From contig NZ_CAMBNZ010000004.1 of the NCBI RefSeq assembly GCF_945869175.1, forward strand, positions 1 through 64,000: 64,000 nt of DNA, given 5' to 3'. Shown here piece by piece: positions 1-9,909 of this stretch (positions are counted from its first letter, which is position 1; each line of letters opens with the position of its first letter). The DNA is from Limnohabitans sp. Rim8 (GTDB taxonomy: Bacteria > Pseudomonadota > Gammaproteobacteria > Burkholderiales > Burkholderiaceae_C). Made by a program: the position numbers and the translations under genes. The notes below the pieces were generated by a model. The model did not search any database and was not told the DNA's origin. It was given only the letters and a program-made list of their open reading frames with translations.

Positions 1-153
1 AGCTTTGGCACGCCGCACACCGACCCCACGACCACAGGCCCTACGCACATCTTCAACCTGGGCCACGGCATCAGCCAGTTCACCCCGCCTGAGCATGTCA
101 CGGCGCTGGTCGAGGCGGTGCACAGCCATTCGCGGGCCCTGCGCCAAAAATGA
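1..153 (+). CDS. hemE: Uroporphyrinogen decarboxylase, C-terminal fragment (5' end outside window)
   Basis: Frame 1 reads [50 protein letters not shown]; typical HemE C-terminus ([13 protein letters not shown]). Confidence 0.85.
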   Translation, partial: SFGTPHTDPTTTGPTHIFNLGHGISQFTPPEHVTALVEAVHSHSRALRQK

Positions 154-214
154 GCAGGCCGCTTAGACCAGGGACGGCTCACCCTCAGGGGGGCTGACCG
201 CAAGGCCGTGGCGA

Positions 215-1618
215 TCAGGGCCCCGAAATGAACAGCACCACGCCTTGCACGCCCGTCTTCACGCCGGGCAATTCCACCTGCCAATCGTCCTCTTGCTTTT
301 GTGCCGATCCGGTTTTGGAGATGCGGGCCACCAGGCGCACCTGTGCCAGCGATGACAACAAGGGTGGCGCACCCATGCCCATGCTGTCGCTCAAAGCAAA
401 AGAAACTGGCCAGGATGTGGGCGTGCCGCGCCAGATGGCCACCGGACGGCGCGAACCTTCTTCGGCCAAGGCGTAAACGAACAAGGTCGCGCCTGCAGCG
501 ATGTGTTGTTGTAGCGCGGGCGAGACACGGACTTCGCCCTGAATGACCGGCCTGGCATCACCCGCCACAGTGGCCCCCGGCGCCTGAACACCCTCTGCAC
601 TCCCCTTGGCATCTTTGGGCAAGGTGAGCGCCAGGGCCTGCTGCAAGCCTTGCGCCGCCTCACTGTCGGCAGGCACCAACACCAAGGCACGCTGCCAAAA
701 CCCTTGCGCGTCCGCAAGCCGTTTTTCGGACAAGGCCGCGCTGCCCGCCAACACCAGGGCATTGAGGTGTTGCGGCTGCGTGCGCAACACGTCTTGAATC
801 CACTGCCAAGGCTCTCCGGCGTAGACACCGCCTGCGGCCAAGGCTTTCATCTGGGCACGCTCGATCCACAAATCGGGCTCCGGCGACAAGGCCAACACAC
901 GCGCCAGGGCTTGCTCGGCCAAGCCGTGCGCGTTTTGGGCGGCGTGCAAACGCGCCAGAGTCAACCAAGCCTCGGCATCTTCGGGTCGGGCTTGCGTGGC
1001 TTGTTGCCAAACGCGGGTTTGCTCGGCCCATTGATCGGGCGTGTTGGCGCTGATTTGCACCCGTTGACTCAATGGCACGGGCCACCAGGTCTGCTGCGCG
1101 CCCAATTGCAGATAGCTCAAACCGCTGAGCGCCACGAGACCCAAGGCGATCCAAACCCAGCGCACAGGATCTGTCGCAGCCAGCGTGCCCGGCATGCGCG
1201 CGGCATCGGCCAGCACATGGCGCATCACTTCGTCGCGCGCAGCGGCATGCTGAGCCGCATTCAAACGGCCCTCGGCCCAGGCACTGTCCAGATCGGCCAG
1301 GTGCTGCTGATGGATGCGCCGAAGACTGGCGCTCTGGACATCTTTGCCGGAAGTCTCCTGGACACCGGCTGCGGTGTCCGTTTGCTTTTTCAGACCGCGC
1401 TGCAGGACCCAAGCGCCCAGCCCACCCAACAGCAGCAACACCCACAACAAACCCAGCCAGGGCGGCAACATCGACATCAGGACTCCAGCAATTGGCGAAC
1501 GCGCTCGCGCTCGCTGTCGGTCAAGGGTGCCGGCCCGACGGGGTCGCGGCGCATCAAGCGCAGCGCCACAAGCAAAGCCAATAGCAACAGCACAAAGGGA
1601 CCAAACCACAACAGCCAA
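215..1618 (-). CDS. ccmI: Cytochrome c biogenesis protein CcmI (TPR, membrane)
   Basis: 467-aa ORF, N-terminal TMs plus TPR region, last gene of ccm operon downstream of ccmH. Confidence 0.8.
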   Translation of the reverse strand: MAVVVWSLCAVAIGFACGAALDAPRPRRAGTLDRQRARARSPIAGVLMSMLPPWLGLLWVLLLLGGLGAWVLQRGLKKQTDTAAGVQETSGKDVQSASLRRIHQQHLADLDSAWAEGRLNAAQHAAARDEVMRHVLADAARMPGTLAATDPVRWVWIALGLVALSGLSYLQLGAQQTWWPVPLSQRVQISANTPDQWAEQTRVWQQATQARPEDAEAWLTLARLHAAQNAHGLAEQALARVLALSPEPDLWIERAQMKALAAGGVYAGEPWQWIQDVLRTQPQHLNALVLAGSAALSEKRLADAQGFWQRALVLVPADSEAAQGLQQALALTLPKDAKGSAEGVQAPGATVAGDARPVIQGEVRVSPALQQHIAAGATLFVYALAEEGSRRPVAIWRGTPTSWPVSFALSDSMGMGAPPLLSSLAQVRLVARISKTGSAQKQEDDWQVELPGVKTGVQGVVLFISGP

Positions 1619-1977
1619 GTCACGGGTTTGACCTCGGGCTTGTACAGCACAAAGTCGCCATAACGGGTGACCAAAAAGCTTCGGATGGCCTCGTCGCTTT
1701 GGCCTTGCTCAATCAGACTGCGCACTTCACGGCGCAGGTCCACCGCCAACTCGGCATTGGACGAGGCCAGCGACTCGTTTTGGCACACCAGACAGCGCAA
1801 CTCGGCGGCGATGTGGTCCCAGCGCGCCTGGATTGGGGGCGACATGGGCGCATCGGTCTGCAACACCACGGGCACGGCGACACCGGGCAAAGCCGCCTGC
1901 CCGCTCGGCACGGCTGCGGCCCCACCTGCACAGCAGAGCCACAGGCTGCCCAACAAGCAATGCAGCATCCGACGCAT
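1477..1977 (-). CDS. ccmH: Cytochrome c-type biogenesis protein CcmH
   Basis: LRCLVCQNESLASSNAELA motif; start at MRRMLHC gives ATGA overlap with ccmG; overlaps the 5' end of the ccmI ORF as called. Confidence 0.88.
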   Translation of the reverse strand: MRRMLHCLLGSLWLCCAGGAAAVPSGQAALPGVAVPVVLQTDAPMSPPIQARWDHIAAELRCLVCQNESLASSNAELAVDLRREVRSLIEQGQSDEAIRSFLVTRYGDFVLYKPEVKPVTWLLWFGPFVLLLLALLVALRLMRRDPVGPAPLTDSERERVRQLLES

Positions 1978-2594
1978 CACCGCAAACTCCTCATCAGGGG
2001 CAGCAACTTGTGTTGCACCACGTCGGGCGTCAGGGCGCCTGCATGCTTGAAGCGGACCACACCCTCTCGGTCCACCAGATAAGTCTCGGGCAAGCCATAC
2101 ACGCCAAAATCCATACTCACCCGCCCATCCATGTCGAGCAGGTTCACAGCAAAAGCCTGACCGTGTTTTTGCAACCAGGCCTGGCTGCGGTCGGTGGCTT
2201 TTTGCACCGATGCTTGACTTTGAGGGTCTTGGCCTGACAACTCCGAAGCTTGCAACTCTTTGTAGTTGATGCCCAACATCTGCAGCCCAGGCTGGCGGGC
2301 CAAAGCCATCAACAAGGGGTGCTCTTCTTGACAACCTGCGCACCAAGTGGCCCACAGGTTGACCAAGGTCACTTGCCCCTGAAACTGGGCCGTGCTGAAC
2401 ACGCCTGGCCCGCCGACCACCGGCAGTTCGAAAGCGGGGGCAGGCCGCCCAATGAGCGGCGAGGGAATTTCTTGTGGGTTGCGCGTCAGGCCCACGGCCA
2501 AAAAGACCACCATGCCCAAAAACAGCACGAGAGGCGCATACACCCAGCGTGGCATGCGCGGGCTTGGCGCTTTGGGCCTGACCGGTGTGCTCAT
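1977..2594 (-). CDS. ccmG: Thiol:disulfide interchange protein CcmG/DsbE
   Basis: Thioredoxin fold, LVNLWATWCAGCQEEHP; start at MSTPVRPK. Confidence 0.87.
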   Translation of the reverse strand: MSTPVRPKAPSPRMPRWVYAPLVLFLGMVVFLAVGLTRNPQEIPSPLIGRPAPAFELPVVGGPGVFSTAQFQGQVTLVNLWATWCAGCQEEHPLLMALARQPGLQMLGINYKELQASELSGQDPQSQASVQKATDRSQAWLQKHGQAFAVNLLDMDGRVSMDFGVYGLPETYLVDREGVVRFKHAGALTPDVVQHKLLPLMRSLR

Positions 2595-4594
2595 GAGGGG
2601 GCACCTGCCATCATTGGGGTTGGAACTTTGGGCACATGGGCTTGTCGGTAACGCCGATCCCAAGTCGCCAAAACACCCCCCAACACCATGAACACTGCAC
2701 CCAACCAGATCCACGACACAAAAGGCTTGTGGTAAATCCTGAAGCTCCACTGCGGCGGCTCACCTGCCAAGGGTTCGCCCAAAGACACATAGCGGTCGCG
2801 CCACAGGTTGCGGTCAATCGCCGCCTCCGTCATGGGCATGGCGCTCGACACATAGCGGCGTTTTTCAGGGCTCAACGTGCCGACTTGCTGCTCTTGACCT
2901 GACGCTCCTTCGAAGAGCTTGAATTGGGCGCGCAAGGCCAGGTAGTTCGGCCCCAAATGGTTGTCCACACTGACCAGTTGGTAGCGCACACCCGCCACGG
3001 TGACCGCCTCACCCAGACCCAGGCGCACATCGCGCTCCACCTGAAATGATTTGACACCCGTGATGCCCAGCACCAACACGGCCACGCCCAAGTGCGCCAC
3101 ATGCATGCCCCACCAAGCCAAAGCCGGTGACCCAGGCAAGCGCAGGCGCTGCGCGATTTGCCAAAACCCCGACAGCGCGATCCAGCCGCCCAGCGTGCCG
3201 CCCATGACCGTGAGCCAACCACCCGCGTTGGTGGTGTTGACGCTGCCCTCCACCCCGGGTGCGCCGCCCCAAGTGGCCCAAGCACTGGCCAGCAAAAGCG
3301 CCATGGCCCCCGGCACCAGCAGCGCGCGCAGCGCCGCCCAACGCGCCACATGCCAAGGCACCACGGTCCCCGGCACCATGGCCAAAAGCAGCGGCACCAT
3401 CAGGGGCACAAACACGCGGTCAAAATAGGGGGGGCCGACCGAGAGCTTGCCCAGGTTCAGCGCGTCGATGATGAGCGGGTACAAAGTGCCCAGCAACACC
3501 GCCGCCATGGCCACCACCAAGAGCACGCTGTTGAGCAGCAAGAAGGATTCACGCGAACCTGCCACCGGCTGCGAGGCATTGGCCCACTGTGGTGCGCGCC
3601 ATGCAAACAAGGCCAGCGATACGCCCACCACCACGACCAAAAACAACAAGATGAAAACACCCCGACCCGGGTCGGTGGCGAAGGCGTGCACCGAGGTCAG
3701 CACACCTGAGCGCACCAGGAACGTCCCGAGCAAGCTGAGCGAAAACGCGCCAATGGCCAGCAGCACCGTCCAGGCTTTGAACTGCCCGCGCTTGTCGGTG
3801 ACCATCAGCGAGTGAATGAGTGCCGTGGCCACCAGCCAGGGCATGAGCGAAGCGTTTTCCACAGGGTCCCAAAACCACCAACCGCCCCAGCCCAGCTCGT
3901 AGTACGCCCACCAGGAACCGAGTGCAATGCCCAGCGTCAGAAAGCCCCAGGCCGCCACCGTCCAAGGCCGCGCCCAACGCGCCCAAGCGGCGTCCAGCCG
4001 CCCCGACATCAGTGCCGCCATGGCAAAAGCAAAGGCCACCGACAAACCCACATAGCCCATGTACAGCATGGGCGGGTGAATGACCAAACCCGGGTCTTGC
4101 AGCAAAGGCGTCAAATCTCGCCCCTCAGCCGGGGCCGGGAACTGCCGCGCAAACGGGTTGGACAGCGTGAGGATGAAGACCAAAAAGCCCACCGACACCG
4201 CGCCCATCACGCCCAGCACCTGCGCCACCATCGCCTGCGGCAAGCGCTTGGAAAACAAAGCCACCGCCACCGACCACAGCGCCAGCATCAGCACCCACAG
4301 CAGCAGCGAGCCTTCGTGCCCCGCCCAAATGGCCGACAAACGGTAAGGTGTGGGCAGCAAGGTGTTGGAGTGGTGGGCCACGTATTTCACGCTGAAATCG
4401 TGCACATAAAACGCGTGCCACAAAGCCCCAAAGGCCAGCACGATCAGCACCAACTGGAAAACTGCCAATGGCCGGGCCAGCGCTTGCCAGCCCGATCGAC
4501 GCGAGGACAAACTGCCCCACAGCGGCAGCACCGCCTGGGCCAAAGCCACCCAAGCCGCCATGATCAAGGCCAGGTGTCCTGCTTCAGGCCACAT
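2591..4594 (-). CDS. ccmF: Heme lyase CcmF
   Basis: 667-aa multi-TM with WAYYELGWGGWWFWDPVENASLMPWL. Confidence 0.93.
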   Translation of the reverse strand: MWPEAGHLALIMAAWVALAQAVLPLWGSLSSRRSGWQALARPLAVFQLVLIVLAFGALWHAFYVHDFSVKYVAHHSNTLLPTPYRLSAIWAGHEGSLLLWVLMLALWSVAVALFSKRLPQAMVAQVLGVMGAVSVGFLVFILTLSNPFARQFPAPAEGRDLTPLLQDPGLVIHPPMLYMGYVGLSVAFAFAMAALMSGRLDAAWARWARPWTVAAWGFLTLGIALGSWWAYYELGWGGWWFWDPVENASLMPWLVATALIHSLMVTDKRGQFKAWTVLLAIGAFSLSLLGTFLVRSGVLTSVHAFATDPGRGVFILLFLVVVVGVSLALFAWRAPQWANASQPVAGSRESFLLLNSVLLVVAMAAVLLGTLYPLIIDALNLGKLSVGPPYFDRVFVPLMVPLLLAMVPGTVVPWHVARWAALRALLVPGAMALLLASAWATWGGAPGVEGSVNTTNAGGWLTVMGGTLGGWIALSGFWQIAQRLRLPGSPALAWWGMHVAHLGVAVLVLGITGVKSFQVERDVRLGLGEAVTVAGVRYQLVSVDNHLGPNYLALRAQFKLFEGASGQEQQVGTLSPEKRRYVSSAMPMTEAAIDRNLWRDRYVSLGEPLAGEPPQWSFRIYHKPFVSWIWLGAVFMVLGGVLATWDRRYRQAHVPKVPTPMMAGAPS

Positions 4595-4621
4595 GCGATG
4601 GCTCCTGAAAAAATGCGCGTT

Positions 4622-5068
4622 TCATCGCATGACCGCCGCGCCCATGCGGGCCTTGGCCGCCTCGTCCAGCGCGTGCTGGGCTTCGGGTGGCATGTAGTTT
4701 TCGTCGTGCTTGGCCAGCACTTCACTGGCCACGAACAGACGGCCCGCGTCCAAGCGGCCTTGCGCCACCACGCCCTTGCCCTCTTTGAACAAATCGGGCA
4801 ACAGGCCCACATAGCGCACCGGTACCTCGCGCTGCGTGTCGGTCACCACAAAGGCCACCGCCATGCCGTCGCGCTGGATGCTGCCCACCTTGACCAAGCC
4901 CCCGACCCTGAAATGGCCGTCCTTGGGTGCTTCGCCCGCTGCAACCTGCGTGGGCGTGAAAAAAAACACCAGGTTGCTCTGAAAAGCGTTGAGCACGAAA
5001 TAGGCTGCGCCACACAAGAGCAACACACCCATCCCGATCCCGAGCATTCGCTTGTGGCGGCTTTTCAT
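4622..5068 (-). CDS. ccmE: Cytochrome c maturation protein CcmE
   Basis: [37 protein letters not shown]. Confidence 0.92.
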   Translation of the reverse strand: MKSRHKRMLGIGMGVLLLCGAAYFVLNAFQSNLVFFFTPTQVAAGEAPKDGHFRVGGLVKVGSIQRDGMAVAFVVTDTQREVPVRYVGLLPDLFKEGKGVVAQGRLDAGRLFVASEVLAKHDENYMPPEAQHALDEAAKARMGAAVMR

Positions 5069-5259
5069 GTGACAGCTCCTGTCTGACCATCTTCGGCAGC
5101 GTCGGTGGCCTCGCACACCGCCTCCAGCGCCTGCTGTCGGCCCATGCGCGCGAGCCACACTTCCAACGCCAGAAGGGCTGCACTCCCGCCCAAGCTGCCC
5201 CACACATAGACGCCGTAGCCGCCCATGGCCCAAAATTCGTTCGCGCTCGACCAGATCAT
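5065..5259 (-). CDS. ccmD: Heme exporter protein CcmD
   Basis: 64-aa ORF with [15 protein letters not shown], in operon position. Confidence 0.82.
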   Translation of the reverse strand: MIWSSANEFWAMGGYGVYVWGSLGGSAALLALEVWLARMGRQQALEAVCEATDAAEDGQTGAVT

Positions 5260-6014
5260 GCGGCACCTCTCAGAGTGCGGTGCGCCAGCACCTCAGGCAG
5301 TTGTTGAACCCAGACCGCATGGCTGTCGCGCTCCAAAATCAAGCTGCGCACACGCCACAAGGCGATGGCCATCGCGTACAACCAAACCGCCAGACTCATC
5401 AAGAGCATGCCGGTCAGCATGATGCTGGCCATGCGCGGCGACTGCGTGAGCGAAACCGAAGCCCCCTGGTGCAAGGTGTTCCACCACTTGACCGAAAAGT
5501 AAATGATGGGCACGTTGACGGCGCCCACCAGCGCCACCAAGGCGCCTGCCCGGTCGGAGCGGCGCGGGTCTTCGATGGCCGAGGTCAATGCGATGTAGCC
5601 CAAATACAAAAACAGCAAAATCAGCATCGAGGTCAGCCGCGCGTCCCACACCCAATAGGTTCCCCACATCGGCTTGCCCCACAAGGCTCCGGTCCACAGC
5701 GATAAAAACGCCAGCAAAGCACCGGTGGGCGCGAGCGCCCGCGTCATCAGGCCGGACAAACGCGTGTTGAACACCAGGCCCAACACACTCCAAAACGCCA
5801 TGGCCAAGTAAATGACCATGGCCATCCAGGACACGGGCACGTGGATGTAAATGATGCGGTAGGCCTGGCCCTGCTGCGCATCGGGCGGTGCGAGCATGAA
5901 GCCCACCCACAAACCCGCGATTGCCAAGGCACTGGCCAAGAGCGCCAGCCAAGGCCACAAGCGACCGGCCAAGGGGTAAAAATGCTGCGGCGCGGCGTAG
6001 TGAAAGAGCTTCAT
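5256..6014 (-). CDS. ccmC: Heme exporter protein CcmC
   Basis: [18 protein letters not shown] and HVPVSWMAM motifs; start [17 protein letters not shown]. Confidence 0.93.
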   Translation of the reverse strand: MKLFHYAAPQHFYPLAGRLWPWLALLASALAIAGLWVGFMLAPPDAQQGQAYRIIYIHVPVSWMAMVIYLAMAFWSVLGLVFNTRLSGLMTRALAPTGALLAFLSLWTGALWGKPMWGTYWVWDARLTSMLILLFLYLGYIALTSAIEDPRRSDRAGALVALVGAVNVPIIYFSVKWWNTLHQGASVSLTQSPRMASIMLTGMLLMSLAVWLYAMAIALWRVRSLILERDSHAVWVQQLPEVLAHRTLRGAA

Positions 6015-6027
6015 GGATCGGTTCTCT

Positions 6028-6747
6028 TCATTCCAGCGCCAGACGCAAAGCGGCCGCACATGCCCAGGGACTGAAAGCGGCGCAGCCCAACAACAGCGCC
6101 AGCAAGACCGAGACATGGGCCTCTGCACCCAAGCCGCGCATCTGCGCATCGACCGCTCCCGTACCAAACACCAAGACTGGAACATACAAGGGCAGGAGCA
6201 ACAGCGACTGCAGCACCCCGCCACCGCGCACGCCCAAAGTGAGGGCGGCACCGATTGCGCCCAGCAAAGACAGCACAGGCGTGCCAATCAACAGCGTCAG
6301 GGCCAGCATGGCCAAGGCTTCAGACCCCAAGCCAAACTGCACACCCAATAGGGGCGACAACAAGACCAAAGGCAGACCGGAAACCAACCAATGCGCCAAC
6401 AACTTGGCCACCACCACCCATGACAACGGTGCGGCCGACAAAGCCAACTGCTCCAGGCTGCCGTCCTGGTGGTCGGCATCGAATAGGCGGCCCAAACTGA
6501 GCATGCTGGCCAGCAAGGCCGCAACCCACAGCACGCCGGGTCCAATCAAGTGCAGCGTGGCAGGCTCGGGGCCAATGGCCAGCGGAAACAAGGCGGCCAC
6601 CACCACGAGAAAAAACACCGCCCCCAACCACTCCGATTTGCGCCGCAAAGCCAAGCGCAGATCGCGCCGAATCACCCCCTGAAGGGCGATCCAAGGGCTG
6701 GGCAGTACCGGCGGCAAGGCCGGGGAGAGGACAGCCTGGGCGTTCAT
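6028..6747 (-). CDS. ccmB: Heme exporter protein CcmB
   Basis: Multi-TM, RRDLRLALRRKSEWLGAVFFLVVVAALFPL; operon context. Confidence 0.88.
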   Translation of the reverse strand: MNAQAVLSPALPPVLPSPWIALQGVIRRDLRLALRRKSEWLGAVFFLVVVAALFPLAIGPEPATLHLIGPGVLWVAALLASMLSLGRLFDADHQDGSLEQLALSAAPLSWVVVAKLLAHWLVSGLPLVLLSPLLGVQFGLGSEALAMLALTLLIGTPVLSLLGAIGAALTLGVRGGGVLQSLLLLPLYVPVLVFGTGAVDAQMRGLGAEAHVSVLLALLLGCAAFSPWACAAALRLALE

Positions 6748-7400
6748 GGCCGCTTCACCTCACGGCTCAACTGCAGCCGCGCGCCGGGGCCTTGCAGCTG
6801 CACATCGTGGTGGCTGGTCATGACCAGCGCGCCGCCTGCGTCCACATGAGACTGCAGCAAGGCGCGGGCCGTGGCCGTGGCTTGGGCGTCCAGGCCGACC
6901 AGCGGTTCGTCCAAGACCCACAGCCGCGCCGCGCTGGTGCGCAGGCGTGCCAGCGCGACGCCCTGGCGCTGGCCTTGCGACAACACGCGCACAGGCAAAT
7001 GCGCACGGCTTTGCAGGCCCTGCGCGGCCAGCGACTGCATGGCTTGATCGCGGCTCAATGGCAAGCCACCCACTTGGGCGTCGAAGCAGAGGTTGTCACA
7101 CGCACTCAGATCGGGCTTGAGGCCCAAGGCATGTCCGATGTAATGCAATACCGACCGATCAGGTCGCGGGTTGGACGATGCGGTGGGGCGCGTGGGGTCG
7201 GATGTGGGCCAGATCACCTGACCGCGTGCTGCCGGAGAAAGTCCGCACAGGATGCGCAACAGACTGGATTTACCGCAGCCATTACCGCCTTCGATGTGCA
7301 ACCAGCTGCCTGCCGGAACGGAAAAGCTGACGCCCTCGAACAGTGTTCGGTGGGCCTTTTGGCAGGCCAGGTCCATCGCTGTGAGCACCCAAGAGGCCAT
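6744..7400 (-). CDS. ccmA: Heme exporter ATP-binding protein CcmA
   Basis: ABC ATPase: GGNGCGKSSLLR, LSQGQRQGVALARL, LWVLDEP. Confidence 0.9.
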   Translation of the reverse strand: MASWVLTAMDLACQKAHRTLFEGVSFSVPAGSWLHIEGGNGCGKSSLLRILCGLSPAARGQVIWPTSDPTRPTASSNPRPDRSVLHYIGHALGLKPDLSACDNLCFDAQVGGLPLSRDQAMQSLAAQGLQSRAHLPVRVLSQGQRQGVALARLRTSAARLWVLDEPLVGLDAQATATARALLQSHVDAGGALVMTSHHDVQLQGPGARLQLSREVKRP

Positions 7401-7435
7401 GAAGGGCTTTCCGGTCGGTTGAAGACAAAGCAAAG

Positions 7436-7453
7436 TGTAATGTCAGATTGACA
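7436..7453. promoter_or_regulatory. PpsR/CrtJ-like box TGT-N12-ACA (TGTAATGTCAGATTGACA) upstream of ccmA
   Basis: Consensus match 36 bp from the ccmA start codon; shares TTGACA right half with the other boxes. Confidence 0.45.
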
Positions 7454-7532
7454 CTTTGTGTAGCCAAAGACCGGACGAAGGCGGGGAAATCAGGGTAAAC
7501 CTTAACTTCACAATACCCAAGGGCCGCAAAAT

Positions 7533-7550
7533 AACCGCCCAAGGGCGGTT
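7533..7550 (-). terminator. Hairpin AACCGCCC/GGGCGGTT downstream of the HiPIP gene
   Basis: 8-bp inverted repeat, followed on the minus strand by ATTTTG. Confidence 0.45.
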
Positions 7551-7596
7551 TTGCGGTTTGGGCAAGGCGTTGCTTGCCCAGAAAGAGCTGTAAAGA

Positions 7597-7923
7597 TCAG
7601 CCTTTTTTGGCCCAAGCCGAGCACCAGGCTTTGGCAGACACTTGCTTGCCTGCAAACAGAGGGCAACCACCGGCTGCAGCACCCGCCTTGGCTTGGTACA
7701 AAGCACAATTGGCGCAGTTGTTGCCCGCGGCGTACTTGGGATTCTTGGCCTTGTCCACTTTGGTGGCATCGGCTTTGTAAGCCAAGCCCACAGCCTGAGG
7801 GTCTTTTTCATCCACCATGGCTTGGGCGGAAGCTTCGCTGACGGCCAAAACTGCGGTGGCGGCCGTTGCCACCTGCATCATGAATACGCGGCGGGTCGAA
7901 GTGGAATGGGCAAAACGTGGCAT
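7597..7923 (-). CDS. hip: High-potential iron-sulfur protein (HiPIP), Tat-type signal
   Basis: STSTRRVFMMQVATAATAVLA signal; CANCALYQ...GGCPLF...WCSAW cluster ligands. Confidence 0.9.
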   Translation of the reverse strand: MPRFAHSTSTRRVFMMQVATAATAVLAVSEASAQAMVDEKDPQAVGLAYKADATKVDKAKNPKYAAGNNCANCALYQAKAGAAAGGCPLFAGKQVSAKAWCSAWAKKG

Positions 7924-8045
7924 GGACAGCTCCAGAAAGAGATAGCCAGAAAATACTGGACAGTTCATTGTGCGCCACATCAGTCACCCTGTCACCCCAA
8001 ACCCGATACCTGAGCAAATCACACAGGAAATCCCTGTGATTAAAA

Positions 8046-8063
8046 TGTCAATCACGATGGACA
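8046..8063. promoter_or_regulatory. PpsR-like box TGTCAATCACGATGGACA between HiPIP and nnrU
   Basis: TGT-N12-ACA in divergent promoter region. Confidence 0.4.
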
Positions 8064-8115
8064 CAGCCGTGTCAGAATGCATTGCACTCTCGCTCTGTCT
8101 TGCAAAGGTATTGAC

Positions 8116-8706
8116 ATGTGGCAACTCATCATCGGTCTGGCCCTGTTTTTGGGCATCCACTCCCTGCAAAGCATCGCCCCCAACATGCGGCAAAGCGCCA
8201 TCAAGCGCTGGGGCCCTTTGGGTTTCAAGGGCATCTACACCGCCATTTCTTTGTTGGGTCTGTATCTGCTGGTGCAAGGCTATGGCCAAGCGCGCCTAGA
8301 CCCCTTGGTGCTGTGGACGCCGCCCCGCGGCATGCAGCACGCCACCTTGTTGCTGATGTGGGTGGCCATGGTGTTGCTGGCGGCCAGTTATGTGCCCGGC
8401 AACCAGATCAAGGCCAAACTGCGCCACCCCATGACCTTGTCCGTCAAAGTCTGGGCACTGGGGCATTTACTGGCGAATGGCAACCTGGCCGATGTGCTCT
8501 TGTTTGGTGCCTTCCTGGCCTGGTCGGTGCTGGTTTTTCGCGCAGCGCGCCAACGCGATCGCCTGAGTCTGCTCAGCGCACCTGAGGGCAAACCACTGGG
8601 CACGCTGTTGGCGGTGTTGGTGGGCACGGGCATTTGGGCCGCGTTCCTCATGGGCGGGTTGCACCTGTGGTTGGTGGGCGTCATGCCCTTCACACGCGCT
8701 GGCTGA
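8116..8706 (+). CDS. NnrU family membrane protein
   Basis: MWQLIIGLALFLGIHSLQSIAPNMR...HPMTLSVKVWALGHLLANG. Confidence 0.75.
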   Translation: MWQLIIGLALFLGIHSLQSIAPNMRQSAIKRWGPLGFKGIYTAISLLGLYLLVQGYGQARLDPLVLWTPPRGMQHATLLLMWVAMVLLAASYVPGNQIKAKLRHPMTLSVKVWALGHLLANGNLADVLLFGAFLAWSVLVFRAARQRDRLSLLSAPEGKPLGTLLAVLVGTGIWAAFLMGGLHLWLVGVMPFTRAG

Positions 8707-8798
8707 GCATGGCGCGGCGCTGCCAGAAATGCCCAGCGGAGAAAGCCCTGGCAGCCCCGACAAACCGGACGCATTCGCAGCCCAAATCTGAGGTCATG

Positions 8799-8816
8799 TG
8801 TAAATTTAACTTGACA
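8799..8816. promoter_or_regulatory. PpsR box TGTAAATTTAACTTGACA upstream of bchI
   Basis: TGT-N12-ACA about 55 bp upstream of bchI start. Confidence 0.65.
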
Positions 8817-8870
8817 CTTTGGCGTGTCTTTTGGATGATGGGCTGAGAACAGCTTTGCGGAACGCCCTTT

Positions 8871-9896
8871 ATGGCATTGACCTTCCCTTTCGCGGCCATC
8901 GTTGGTCAAGATGAAATGACCCTCGCCATCCAGGTGGTGGCGGTCGACCCCTCCATTGGTGGGGTGTTGGTGCTGGGTGACCGGGGCACCGGCAAATCCA
9001 CGGCCGTGCGCGCCTTGGCCGACTTGCTGCCGCCCCTCCATGTGGTCAAGGGCTGCCCCTACCGATGTGATCCTGCCAAACCTGCAGGTGCCTGCCCGGT
9101 GTGCCAAGCCCGGGACCCGAAAAGCAAAGTCGTGGCTGAGCGCCAACCGGTGGCCGTGGTCGACCTGCCTTTGGGCGCCACAGAAGACCGGGTGGTTGGC
9201 GCGCTTGACCTGGAAAAAGCCCTCTCACAAGGCGTCAAATCCTTCGCCCCCGGGTTGCTGGCCCAGGCGCACCGCGGATTTTTGTACATCGACGAGGTCA
9301 ACCTGCTGGACGACCACCTGGTGGACCTCTTGATCGACGTGGCCGCCTCGGGCGAAAACCTGGTCGAACGCGAGGGCCTGAGCGTGCGCCACCCCGCCCG
9401 CTTTGTGCTGGTGGGCAGTGGCAACCCCGAAGAAGGCGAGTTGCGCCCCCAATTGCTGGACCGTTTTGGTCTCTCGGTCCAAGTGCGCACGCCGCAAGAC
9501 CTGGCCCTGCGCGTGAGCATCATCAAACGCCGCGACGCCTTCGACAAAGACCCTGCCGCCTTCAAGGCGCTGTGGCACAAGGACAACCAAAAGCTGCAAA
9601 AGCGCATCCTCAAAGCGCGTGAGCTGCTCGACCAAGTGCAGGTGAGCGACGAGATGCTCATGCTGTGCGCACGCCTATGTCAACAGCTGGGCACCGACGG
9701 GCTGCGCGCTGAGCTCACCTTACTGCGCGCCACCCGCGCCTATGCCGCGCTGCAAGGCCACAGCGCCGTCAAGCCAGAGCACCTGCAAAGCATGGCCCCC
9801 TTGGCCTTGCGCCACCGCCTGCGCCGCAACCCGCTGGACGACACCGACTCGGGTGCTCGGGTGCAACGCAGCGTGCAAGAAGTGCTGGCCGCCTGA
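8871..9896 (+). CDS. bchI: Magnesium chelatase ATPase subunit I
   Basis: GDRGTGKSTAVRALADLLP, LYIDEVNLLDDHLVDLL. Confidence 0.96.
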   Translation: MALTFPFAAIVGQDEMTLAIQVVAVDPSIGGVLVLGDRGTGKSTAVRALADLLPPLHVVKGCPYRCDPAKPAGACPVCQARDPKSKVVAERQPVAVVDLPLGATEDRVVGALDLEKALSQGVKSFAPGLLAQAHRGFLYIDEVNLLDDHLVDLLIDVAASGENLVEREGLSVRHPARFVLVGSGNPEEGELRPQLLDRFGLSVQVRTPQDLALRVSIIKRRDAFDKDPAAFKALWHKDNQKLQKRILKARELLDQVQVSDEMLMLCARLCQQLGTDGLRAELTLLRATRAYAALQGHSAVKPEHLQSMAPLALRHRLRRNPLDDTDSGARVQRSVQEVLAA

Positions 9897-9909
9897 CCGT
9901 GCTGCGCGC

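Noticed and set aside
650-1663. 337-aa plus-strand ORF opposite ccmI/ccmH
   Set aside because: Antisense shadow ORF of a GC-rich coding region; low-complexity Gln/Arg/Gly composition and no recognisable domain.
3812-5086. 424-aa plus-strand ORF opposite ccmF/ccmE
   Set aside because: Shadow ORF rich in His/Gln/Arg; the opposite strand encodes clear CcmF and CcmE.
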